Origin: Candidatus Latescibacterota bacterium
GTDB lineage: Bacteria; Latescibacterota; MVCY01
Assembly: GCA_030629295.1 (NCBI GenBank)
Contig: DAOVPH010000047.1
Coordinates: 1 to 9,977 of the forward strand
Direction of reading: 5' to 3'
Length of the DNA stretch: 9,977 bases
The notes beneath the pieces were generated by a model. The model searched no databases, was not told the DNA's origin, and worked only from the letters and a program-made list of their open reading frames with translations. Positions 1 through 5,781 of this stretch are shown one piece after another (the stretch's first letter is position 1; the number at the start of each line of letters is the position of its first letter). The position numbers and the translations under genes were made by a program.

Positions 1-51
1 CCCCAATTCTCTGTTCAGGGTCTTTCATCGCTGACCGCCTCCAATGGCTTA

Positions 52-88
52 ATTAGTGAGTAGCGAATGGTGATTAGTGAGCAGCGAA
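52..88. repeat. Short tandem direct repeat (2 copies, 21-base period)
   Basis: Two 16-base copies, ATTAGTGAGTAGCGAA at 52-67 and ATTAGTGAGCAGCGAA at 73-88, differ at one base and are separated by 5 bases. They lie downstream of the stop codon of the minus-strand gene at 125-331. No terminator-like hairpin with a T tract is visible here. It may be a degenerate intergenic repeat; its function is unknown. Confidence 0.6.
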
Positions 89-124
89 ATGCAGTTAGAT
101 CTGTCTGCGAAAAAGCAGTCGAAT

Positions 125-331
125 CTACTGCCTCTGTTGGTAACTCTGAATAAACCTTTCTATGGATCTGTCGTAGGTCCTCTCCACCTCAGGAGGGAAG
201 AGACAGGCAGGCAGCTCTCCGAGTTGCCAGTGATATTTTATGCATTCGCAACAGATGCCCTTTTTCGAGCAGGGTTCGTAGGTACAAGGACACTGCTCTT
301 TGTTTTTTTCCAGATTCACGCATTCTTTCAT
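125..331 (-). CDS. Small cysteine-rich protein, DUF6485-like
   Basis: A 68-residue protein with no signal peptide or membrane segment, so probably cytosolic. Eight cysteines fall in the first 43 residues (C4, C14, C16, C21, C27, C28, C30, C43), including a CPC and a CCEC cluster, followed by a 'Y-H-x5-ELPAC' segment (33-43) and a charged, cysteine-free helical tail. This layout matches my memory of the DUF6485 family, a small protein family of unknown function; the cysteine spacing suggests metal or Fe-S binding, which is inference. The start is well supported: AAGGAG (plus-strand 339-344) sits 7 bases before the ATG. It is monocistronic and divergent from the waaF-like gene; I see no clear promoter or terminator for it. 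The overlapping plus-strand open frame at 77-406 has no recognisable protein features and I treat it as a shadow. Confidence 0.8.
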   Translation of the reverse strand: MKECVNLEKNKEQCPCTYEPCSKKGICCECIKYHWQLGELPACLFPPEVERTYDRSIERFIQSYQQRQ

Positions 332-534
332 GCCGTTTCTCCTTATTTTTTAAGTTGGTTCTGTTTGTTGATTTCTGGTAACGGGGTGATACTCAACAAG
401 TTCTAAGCTACTGTAGAATGCAAACTATTTGCTGTTCCCAGTAGTATCTACGGGACTCTTTGTTTTTTGCGCCTCTTCCGCGGTTTCTGTAGTTGAAGTC
501 CATTGAAGTCAGAAATTCAACAAGATGGAGTCCA

Positions 535-614
535 CTGCTGGAACAACCCCAAGGCACTGGTGAAAAAATCCTTGCCACTTAGGTGGAAATTCACTAAATT
601 TCTGTTTCCAGCAG
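535..614. repeat. Nested inverted repeat upstream of waaF-like gene
   Basis: CTGCTGGAA (535-543) is complementary to TTCCAGCAG (606-614). Inside it, GAAATT (586-591) and AATTTC (597-602) form a perfect 6-base stem around CACTA, and CCAC/GTGG (576-579 and 582-585 region) can form another small stem. A separate GTTGAA (492-497) / TTCAAC (516-521) pair lies just upstream. The structure may fold in the 5' leader of the waaF-like transcript. The arms are short enough that chance cannot be excluded. Confidence 0.35.
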
Positions 615-663
615 CCCGCGCTAAGAACTCAATAGTCCCGAAAATTTCAAAAAAAGCATCCAC

Positions 664-669
664 AGGAGG
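664..669 (+). promoter_or_regulatory. Ribosome-binding site deciding the TTG start of waaF
   Basis: A perfect AGGAGG ends 10 bases before the TTG at 680 and 28 bases before the first in-frame ATG at 698. The spacing favours TTG as the true start, adding six residues to the N-terminus. Confidence 0.7.
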
Positions 670-679
670 AAAGAGATAG

Positions 680-1747
680 TTGCTAAAAGCAGAGATAATG
701 CCCTCTATATCTAAAATCTTAGTTATTCAAACTGCTTTCATCGGGGATTTGGTGTTGACCACCCCTCTGATTCGAGCAATCAGAAGGGGTTTCCCCTATG
801 CCCGTATCTCTGTGCTGGCAATCCCCGAAACGGCGGACCTGCTTGTTGGTAACCCTCACATTGACAATGTAATCCTCTACGACAAGCGGGGGAAAGAGAA
901 GACCATACGAGCTTTTTTGAAATTAGTTAACGGGTTACGAAAGGAGCACTTTGACCTGGCGATTGTGCCTCATCGTTCATTCCGCAGTGCCCTTCTGGCT
1001 GCCTTAAGTGGAATTTCTCAGAGGATAGGCTTCAACACCAGTATTGGGGCTTTTCTGTTCACCCACAGGGTTTTCTACCGAAAAGACGCCCATGAGATTG
1101 AGCGCAACCTTGACTTACTGAATCGTTTCGAAATCTGCCTTCAGGACAAAAGCCCGGAGATTTTCCCCAGTTCCCAGGACCGAGAAGGAGTGACAGAGTT
1201 TCTACGGGAAAACGGGATTCAGACCTCGCACGATTTGGTGGCCATCGCCCCTGGATCAGTATGGCCCACCAAATGTTGGCCTCCAGAGAGGTTCGCTGAA
1301 GTGGCCAGGCTTTTATTTGAACAGTTCGGAGTAGAAGTTGTTCTGATAGGTGGGGAGACAGACCGGCAACTCTGTCAGCAGATAGCGAAGGCGTTACCTA
1401 GTGGGGCCAGTGCAGTAGCTGCCGGCCAGATGTCTCTCCGCCAGTCGGCCGCTCTGCTGGAAAGATGTACACTTCTTTTGTCCAATGACAGCGCCCCGGT
1501 ACACCTATCAGTAGCCATGAAGACCCCAGTGGTAGCTATCTTCGGGCCAACTGTTCCTGCCTTTGGATTTGCCCCCTGGGGAGAAAACAACATTGTTGTT
1601 CAAAAGCAACTGGAGTGCCGTCCCTGTGGAGTCCACGGCAGCAAAAGATGTCCTCGCGGCCATTTTCAGTGTATGAAAGGAATTTCCCCGGAACAGGTGT
1701 TTAGGGAAATATGCAGAATACTTCAACCCAGATTTGGAAAACACTGA
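680..1747 (+). CDS. waaF: Lipopolysaccharide heptosyltransferase II-like glycosyltransferase (GT9 family)
   Basis: A 355-residue GT-B fold glycosyltransferase of the ADP-heptose:LPS heptosyltransferase family, expected to add heptose to the inner core of lipopolysaccharide on the cytoplasmic side of the inner membrane. The N-terminal domain opens with the family's 'ILVIQTAFIGDLVLTTP' (13-29), with the acidic residue D23 at the usual catalytic position. The C-terminal domain shows 'APGSVWPTKCWP' (190-201), 'IGGETD' (223-228) and 'SNDSAPVHLSVAM' (268-280), the donor-binding motifs, then 'FGPT' (288-291). A tail with C313, C316, C324 and C331 fits WaaF proteins, some of which share such a cluster. 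The TTG start is chosen from the AGGAGG at 664-669. It stands alone, convergent with tsaB; its TGA stop falls inside a CACTGAA repeat unit. The family is secure; the exact sugar acceptor is not, since related GT9 enzymes (WaaC, WaaQ) look alike. Confidence 0.85.
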   Translation: MLKAEIMPSISKILVIQTAFIGDLVLTTPLIRAIRRGFPYARISVLAIPETADLLVGNPHIDNVILYDKRGKEKTIRAFLKLVNGLRKEHFDLAIVPHRSFRSALLAALSGISQRIGFNTSIGAFLFTHRVFYRKDAHEIERNLDLLNRFEICLQDKSPEIFPSSQDREGVTEFLRENGIQTSHDLVAIAPGSVWPTKCWPPERFAEVARLLFEQFGVEVVLIGGETDRQLCQQIAKALPSGASAVAAGQMSLRQSAALLERCTLLLSNDSAPVHLSVAMKTPVVAIFGPTVPAFGFAPWGENNIVVQKQLECRPCGVHGSKRCPRGHFQCMKGISPEQVFREICRILQPRFGKH

Positions 1748-1758
1748 ACGACACCGAA
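1742..1758. repeat. CACYGAA repeat half-element at the end of waaF
   Basis: CACTGAA (1742-1748) and CACCGAA (1752-1758) occur with a 10-base period. The same two units with the same period occur at 8313-8329. The waaF stop codon TGA (1745-1747) lies inside the first unit. No inverted partner (TTCGGTG...TTCAGTG) is visible before tsaB, so this looks like a half element. Confidence 0.55.
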
Positions 1759-1804
1759 ATAAAAAACGAGAAGTGGATCGGTACAGAGAAAGTCTCGCCA
1801 ATCA

Positions 1805-2494
1805 CTACACCGTGGATTTGGTGCTGATCTTTGCATCCGGTTTTCTCAGATAGAAAGGTTCAACAGAAAATAGTTCCGCTGTTTCTCCGTTTTGAAGTGC
1901 TGAGAGGCCCAACTTGGCCACTGCGGCAGCATCGGGGTAGTTTAAGTCAGAGGGGGCAAAATAGGCCTTTTCTCCCAATGATTTCAGGATACTATCCCTG
2001 TAGACAATTGCCCCCTTGCCAGAAAATACGGTTGGTTGAGAGATTTTTCTCAGCAGAAGCTCGGGAGAGATTGCCTCTGGAGGGCAGAGCCTGCTGATTT
2101 CTCCATCTGCAGTTTGGTAGATGGAGGCGTAGACCTCTCCCTTTCTGGCGTCAAGCATAGGACAGACCTGATATTTGCAGAAAATCAGTCGGGAGGCTAA
2201 AGCGTCCAAAGTGGGAACGGTCACCAACGGCAATCCCGTGGCATAACAAAGCCCTTTTGCAGTGCTCAGCCCGATTCTAAGTCCAGTGAAAGACCCCGGG
2301 CCGATGGAGACTGCCACCCCGTCTAACTCCTGGAGAGAAAGGGAAGCGTCGGCTAAAATCTGTTCGATGGCAACCATCAAATGCTCAGAATGGGCCGATT
2401 CGATATTCCAAAGGTAAGAGGCCACCACATCCAGTTGGTTAACAACGGCTACGCTCCCCACCATTGTTGCTGTTTCAATTCCCAATAGTTTCAT
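1805..2494 (-). CDS. tsaB: tRNA threonylcarbamoyladenosine biosynthesis protein TsaB
   Basis: A 229-residue ASKHA-fold protein, close to the E. coli length of 231. TsaB is the non-catalytic partner of TsaD in the complex (with TsaE) that transfers the threonylcarbamoyl group made by TsaC onto A37 of ANN-decoding tRNAs. Diagnostic features are the N-terminal strand 'LLGIETAT' (3-10), 'AHSEHL' (34-39), 'GPGSFTGLRIGLSTAKGL' (65-82) and 'MLDARKGEVYASIY' (113-126). The ATG gives the canonical family N-terminus, yet no Shine-Dalgarno sequence precedes it. A plausible promoter at 2511-2541 would place the transcript start only about 10 bases upstream. Often neighbours rimI or tsaE; neither is present here. 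It is divergent from purC and convergent with waaF. Identity is secure. Confidence 0.95.
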   Translation of the reverse strand: MKLLGIETATMVGSVAVVNQLDVVASYLWNIESAHSEHLMVAIEQILADASLSLQELDGVAVSIGPGSFTGLRIGLSTAKGLCYATGLPLVTVPTLDALASRLIFCKYQVCPMLDARKGEVYASIYQTADGEISRLCPPEAISPELLLRKISQPTVFSGKGAIVYRDSILKSLGEKAYFAPSDLNYPDAAAVAKLGLSALQNGETAELFSVEPFYLRKPDAKISTKSTV

Positions 2495-2510
2495 TGACTT
2501 AAGTTGAGCT

Positions 2511-2541
2511 ATAATAAGATGATTTCATTGCATAAAGTCAC
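2511..2541 (-). promoter_or_regulatory. Probable tsaB promoter
   Basis: Reading on the minus strand, GTGACT (plus-strand 2536-2541) is followed after 19 bases by TATTAT (2511-2516); taking TGACTT as the -35 gives an 18-base spacer. The boxes and flanks (GACTTTAT and TTATTATAG) resemble the purC promoter closely. The -10 ends 16 bases before the tsaB ATG, implying a very short leader. Confidence 0.5.
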
Positions 2542-2676
2542 GTCCATAAAGGGCTACCCTGCACTGCATAGTGTTGGAATATACAGCCTTTTTCGCTGTT
2601 TGTCAACAAAAAGTGGGCGAAGGATTAAACCATTTTCAGCTTTTACTGTCTAATCAAGAAAACCGTAAAGGAAAAA

Positions 2677-2742
2677 ATGGAGAATGCCCCGGATATCTCC
2701 CTGGTGCGAAGGTTTAAGCATGGCGATCAGACAGTTACATGA
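2677..2742 (+). pseudogene. Possible remnant of an ECF sigma-factor gene (N-terminal 21 codons)
   Basis: An ATG preceded by AAAGGA (2667-2672, 4-base spacer) opens a 21-codon frame ending in TGA. The peptide contains 'DISLVRRFKHGDQT' at about residues 6-19, which resembles the conserved start of ECF sigma-70 region 2 (compare 'LVERVQKGDQ' in E. coli RpoE). In known family members a long helical region 2 follows; here the frame meets TGA at once and TAA three codons later, and I see no -10 recognition or region 4 motif downstream. A strong terminator with no other owner lies 112 bases further on. The resemblance is short and could be chance, so I call this a possible decayed gene. Confidence 0.35.
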
Positions 2743-2853
2743 TTTACTTAAGAGTACAAAGTCTTCAAGCAAGGAGATTCGGTGGGCCCAAAAATAGATA
2801 GACTCGCTTCAGAAAAAGAGGGGAGAATAATTCAACCCTCGCTTGTTTCAGGT

Positions 2854-2891
2854 AAAAAGGCTGAACTCGGAACAGGAGTTCAGCCTTTTTT
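2854..2891 (+). terminator. Intrinsic terminator, orphan
   Basis: A perfect 15-base inverted repeat, AAAAAGGCTGAACTC (2854-2868) and GAGTTCAGCCTTTTT (2876-2890), encloses a 7-base loop and ends in a run of six T. The GC-bearing core is 10 bp. The A run on the left makes it usable on both strands. It lies upstream of the purC promoter, so it does not attenuate purC from that promoter; no intact plus-strand gene precedes it. Confidence 0.85.
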
Positions 2892-2930
2892 GAATCTGAG
2901 AGGATATTTCAGTATCTTAAAGAAAATACC

Positions 2931-2959
2931 TTGACTTTATCAGGAAAATATTTTATTAT
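2931..2959 (+). promoter_or_regulatory. purC-purH promoter (sigma-70 type)
   Basis: TTGACT (2931-2936) and TATTAT (2954-2959) are separated by exactly 17 bases; each differs from the consensus at one or two positions. The predicted transcript start near 2966 leaves a leader of about 20 bases, too short for a purine riboswitch. Confidence 0.75.
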
Positions 2960-2971
2960 AGAACATCAATC

Positions 2972-2977
2972 AGGAGG
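2972..2977 (+). promoter_or_regulatory. purC ribosome-binding site
   Basis: A perfect AGGAGG ends 7 bases before the ATG at 2985. The out-of-frame ATG at 2981 is too close to it, so the start at 2985 is preferred. Confidence 0.75.
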
Positions 2978-2984
2978 GTAATGT

Positions 2985-3866
2985 ATGGAAGAGACGTTGA
3001 TTCACACAGAACTGCCGGGCATAAAGCTGTTCAAGCAAGGCAAAGTGAGAGATCTCTATGAACTGGAGGATAAGCTGCTAATCATAGCTACAGATAGAAT
3101 CTCTGCCTTCGACTGTATTATGCCCAACGGTATCCCTGGAAAAGGGAGAATACTAACCCAGATGTCCCTATTTTGGTTCGACTTTGTGAACAAGATTGTG
3201 GAAAATCACCTTATCTCCGCCGATGTGGACCAGTTTCCCCAGAAAATTCAGAAATTTAGGGACATCTTGGAAAGCAGGTCTATGTTAGTAAAGAAGGCCG
3301 AGCAAATTGGTGTGGAATGTGTGGTCAGAGGTTATCTTTCTGGTTCTGGGTGGCGTGAATACCGCAGCAGTGGAAGTATCTGTGGCATTAAGCTTCCCCA
3401 GGGGCTTACAGAATCAGATGAACTCCTCGAGCCGATCTTCACTCCGGCTACAAAGGCTGCCTCTGGGCATGACCAGAATATTTCCTTTGCTGAAGTAATA
3501 AACTTGCTGGGTGAGGAAAGGGCGACTATCTTGAAGGATCTTAGCATCCAAATTTACTCAAAGGCATCCGAATATGCTGAGTCTAAAGGCATAATTATCG
3601 CCGACACCAAATTTGAATTCGGCGTTTGCTCGGGGAAAATCATTCTGATAGACGAAATTCTCTCGCCGGACTCTTCCAGGTTTTGGCCCCGGGAAAGATA
3701 TCAGCCAGGCTGTCCCCAGGAGAGTTTTGATAAGCAATTTGTGAGAGATTACCTGGAGAGTTTGGGTTGGAATAAGAAACCACCGGCACCTACACTACCC
3801 GCAGAGGTAGTTCAGAAAACTCTGGCTAAGTATGAAGAGGCCTATAATCGGCTGGTGGCAGGGTAG
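2985..3866 (+). CDS. purC: Phosphoribosylaminoimidazole-succinocarboxamide synthase (SAICAR synthetase)
   Basis: A 293-residue cytosolic enzyme joining CAIR and aspartate with ATP to make SAICAR in de novo purine synthesis. It is of the long form (about 290-306 residues, as in yeast) rather than the short form of about 237 residues in E. coli. Recognisable elements are 'GKVRDLYE' (19-26), the nucleotide-binding start; 'ATDRISAFDCIMPNGIPGKGRILTQ' region (35-59); the first signature 'VECVVRGYLSGSGW' (110-123); 'DTKFEFG' (207-213); and the second signature 'IDEILSPDSSRFWP' (222-235). All look intact. It leads a likely operon with purH (39-base gap) driven by the promoter at 2931-2959. No operator or riboswitch was seen. 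Identity is secure. Confidence 0.97.
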   Translation: MEETLIHTELPGIKLFKQGKVRDLYELEDKLLIIATDRISAFDCIMPNGIPGKGRILTQMSLFWFDFVNKIVENHLISADVDQFPQKIQKFRDILESRSMLVKKAEQIGVECVVRGYLSGSGWREYRSSGSICGIKLPQGLTESDELLEPIFTPATKAASGHDQNISFAEVINLLGEERATILKDLSIQIYSKASEYAESKGIIIADTKFEFGVCSGKIILIDEILSPDSSRFWPRERYQPGCPQESFDKQFVRDYLESLGWNKKPPAPTLPAEVVQKTLAKYEEAYNRLVAG

Positions 3867-3905
3867 ATATGAGTTATTTCATTTCTTTCTGGAAAGGAGT
3901 TTGAG

Positions 3906-5501
3906 GTGGCAAAGATCGGGCGAGCTTTGATAAGTGTCTCTGACAAAACTGGGATTGTGGAGTTTGCCAGGGGCTTAAATCGACTGGGAGTTGAGATTAT
4001 CTCCACAGGGGGAACAGGGAGGGTGCTCCAAGAGGCTGGCATCCCGGTCAGGCCTATCTCAGAACTGACCGGCTTCCCTGAGATGATGGACGGCAGGGTG
4101 AAGACTCTCCATCCCAAGGTTCACGGGGGACTGTTGGCGCTCAGAGATAATCCTCAGCATATGAAAGATGTAGAAGAAAATGCCATTGAGCTCATTGATC
4201 TGGTGGTAGTCAATCTTTATCCCTTTGAGGCTACAATAGCCAAATCGGATTGCACCTTAGAAGAGGCTATAGAGAACATCGATATCGGTGGTCCTACTAT
4301 GCTGAGAAGCGCAGCCAAAAACTATCGCTATGTAGGGGTAGTGGTTGACCCTGCTGATTACAATCTGGTGCTTCAAGAACTGGAGACCAGCGGAGGACTT
4401 TCTGCTCAAACCAGGGATAGACTCTGCGCCAAGACTTTTCGGACCACGGCTGACTACGATGCTGCCATCGACAGGTATCTGAGCGAAAAATTAGCGGAGG
4501 AGAAGATCCTCCGGCTGAAGTACACCAAGGGTGAGGTGTTAAGATATGGCGAGAACTGGCACCAGAGGGCGACCTTCTATCGGAACGAAAAGGTTACCGA
4601 ACCCTGTGCTGGCAATGTTGAACAACTGCACGGTAAACAGATGTCCTACAACAATTATGTAGATGCAGATGGGGCTCTTGAGGCAATTAAAGAGCTGGGA
4701 AATACCATAGGAGTGGCGGTGGTTAAGCACACTAATCCCTGTGGCTATGCCACTGGAGAGACACTCAGGGAAGCCTTAGAGGCTGCCTGGCAAGGTGATC
4801 CAGTGAGCGCCTTTGGATCCATTGTCGCCTGCACTGTGCCGGTAGACTTGGCTACAGCCGAGTTTCTGGAAAACAAGTTTGTGGAGATACTGGTCGCTCC
4901 TGGTTACGAGAAAGAGGCCCTATCCTTCTTGAAAAACAAAAGCAAAAATCTAAGAATCTTACAAATACCACCAATAAGTTCCGGCCAACCAGGGAAATAC
5001 ACCTATCGCCATATTATTGGAGGGATGTTAGAACAAGAGAGAGATACCTCACTCTATCAAGAGTGGAAGGTGGCGACCCATAGCGGATTTCCGGAGGAGA
5101 GGAAGCTTTTGGCAGAATTTGCCTGGAAGGCAGTTAAACACACTAAATCCAATGCCATTGTCCTAGCACGTGAGTACAGACCCAGGCAATTTCAGGTAAT
5201 CGGCATGGGGGCAGGACAGCCCAATCGAATTGACTCTCTGCAAAAACTGGCAATCACAAAGGCCCACGAAAATCTTAAGGAGATCTGTGGCGAAAGGAAT
5301 ATAGAACGAGAGATGTCTGAGGTAGTAATGGCTTCAGATGCTTTTTTCCCCTTTGATGATATCATTCTGGTAGCTGCAGAGAACGGCATACGCTATATCG
5401 TGCAACCCGGTGGTTCCCTTCGAGACGATCAGGTTATTGCCACTGCCAATCGCGTGGAAATATCTATGGTGTTTACGGGGATGAGACATTTTCTCCACTA
5501 A
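3906..5501 (+). CDS. purH: Bifunctional AICAR transformylase / IMP cyclohydrolase
   Basis: A 531-residue protein (E. coli 529) that performs the last two steps of IMP synthesis: formylation of AICAR using 10-formyl-THF, then ring closure. The IMP cyclohydrolase domain (about 1-195) shows 'STGGT' (33-37), 'DGRVKTLHPKVHGG' (62-75) and 'DIGGPTMLRSAAKN' (126-139); K66, Y105, D126 and K138 align with active-site positions described for the avian enzyme. The transformylase domain holds 'VVKHTNPCG' (272-280) with the catalytic K274-H275 pair, 'SDAFFPF' and 'QPGGSLRDD' near the C-terminus. Unusual residues are W218 in 'RYGENWHQ', where proline is usual, and P in 'GAGQPNR', where M or Q is usual. The GTG start has AAAGGAG (3893-3899) 6 bases upstream. 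It follows purC by 39 bases. Identity is secure. Confidence 0.97.
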   Translation: MAKIGRALISVSDKTGIVEFARGLNRLGVEIISTGGTGRVLQEAGIPVRPISELTGFPEMMDGRVKTLHPKVHGGLLALRDNPQHMKDVEENAIELIDLVVVNLYPFEATIAKSDCTLEEAIENIDIGGPTMLRSAAKNYRYVGVVVDPADYNLVLQELETSGGLSAQTRDRLCAKTFRTTADYDAAIDRYLSEKLAEEKILRLKYTKGEVLRYGENWHQRATFYRNEKVTEPCAGNVEQLHGKQMSYNNYVDADGALEAIKELGNTIGVAVVKHTNPCGYATGETLREALEAAWQGDPVSAFGSIVACTVPVDLATAEFLENKFVEILVAPGYEKEALSFLKNKSKNLRILQIPPISSGQPGKYTYRHIIGGMLEQERDTSLYQEWKVATHSGFPEERKLLAEFAWKAVKHTKSNAIVLAREYRPRQFQVIGMGAGQPNRIDSLQKLAITKAHENLKEICGERNIEREMSEVVMASDAFFPFDDIILVAAENGIRYIVQPGGSLRDDQVIATANRVEISMVFTGMRHFLH

Positions 5502-5517
5502 AGGATTATAGTTCTTC

Positions 5518-5600
5518 AGCCACTAAGACACAAAGTCACAAAGGAAATAATGAAGCAAAAAAGGGTTATTTAGTCTTGGTGGCTTAATGTCTTTGTGGCT
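5518..5600. repeat. Imperfect inverted repeat of CACAAAG-like units
   Basis: Arms at 5518-5543 and 5575-5600 are complementary at 21 of 26 positions. The left arm consists of CACTAAG, CACAAAG and CACAAAG spaced 8 bases apart. An inner AAATAA (5545-5550) / TTATTT (5566-5571) pair extends the stem. It starts 17 bases after the purH stop. There is no T tract, so it is not an ordinary intrinsic terminator. Similar CACAAAG-type intergenic repeats are common in environmental bacterial genomes, from memory. Confidence 0.7.
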
Positions 5601-5648
5601 CAACTGGTAGTTTAAATTCATAGATGATTGATTCGCAAAAGTCCTTTT

Positions 5649-5733
5649 TTGTCATGCTGAGCTTGTCGAAGCATCTGATAAGCTACTGTAATTCATCAAT
5701 ACATCAGATTCCTCACTTCATTCGGAATGACAA
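5649..5733. repeat. MITE-like inverted repeat with TTGTCAT/ATGACAA ends
   Basis: An 85-base element begins TTGTCATGCTGAG (5649-5661) and ends CGGAATGACAA (5723-5733); terminal TTGTCAT and ATGACAA are perfectly inverted. An internal ATCTGAT (5673-5679) pairs with ATCAGAT (5703-5709). The 'GTCATGCTGAGC...GGAATGACA' form is a recurrent intergenic repeat type in many bacterial genomes as I recall. No target-site duplication is obvious and it carries no gene. Confidence 0.65.
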
Positions 5734-5781
5734 CTTTGCTACTTTTTACGAGGCAATCATAGATAGATTAGTGAGGTAGTT

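Larger units (their letters stand above)
332..679. other. 348-base divergent spacer, no gene seen
   Basis: The spacer lies between the DUF6485-like gene (minus) and the waaF-like gene (plus). I see no convincing coding frame. It holds the ribosome-binding sites of both flanking genes, two TTGAAGTC copies 10 bases apart (493-500 and 503-510), and several inverted repeats listed separately. Promoters for both genes should lie here, but no hexamer pair stands out. Confidence 0.6.
2495..2984. other. 490-base divergent spacer between tsaB and purC
   Basis: It contains, from left to right, a likely tsaB promoter on the minus strand, a 21-codon sigma-factor-like reading frame (2677-2742), a strong intrinsic terminator (2854-2891) and the purC promoter and ribosome-binding site. 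The frame of the small open frame continues after its stops without any recognisable domain. No RNA gene or riboswitch was recognised. Confidence 0.6.

Noticed and set aside
77..406. 109-codon plus-strand open frame over the DUF6485-like gene
   Set aside because: It has no ribosome-binding site or recognisable motif and lies opposite a gene with a clear ribosome-binding site and a family-like cysteine pattern.
2743..2930. Continuation of the sigma-like frame after its stop codons
   Set aside because: Reading on past two stops gives a peptide running through the terminator with no sigma-factor region 2 or 4 motif in this or the other plus-strand frames I checked.
2966..2984. Purine riboswitch or attenuator in front of purC
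   Set aside because: The leader predicted from the promoter is about 20 bases, too short for an aptamer, and the terminator lies upstream of the promoter.
404..5690. Shared 12-mer TAAGCTACTGTA at 404-415 and 5679-5690
   Set aside because: A few shared 12-mers are expected by chance in 10 kb, and the flanking bases do not match.
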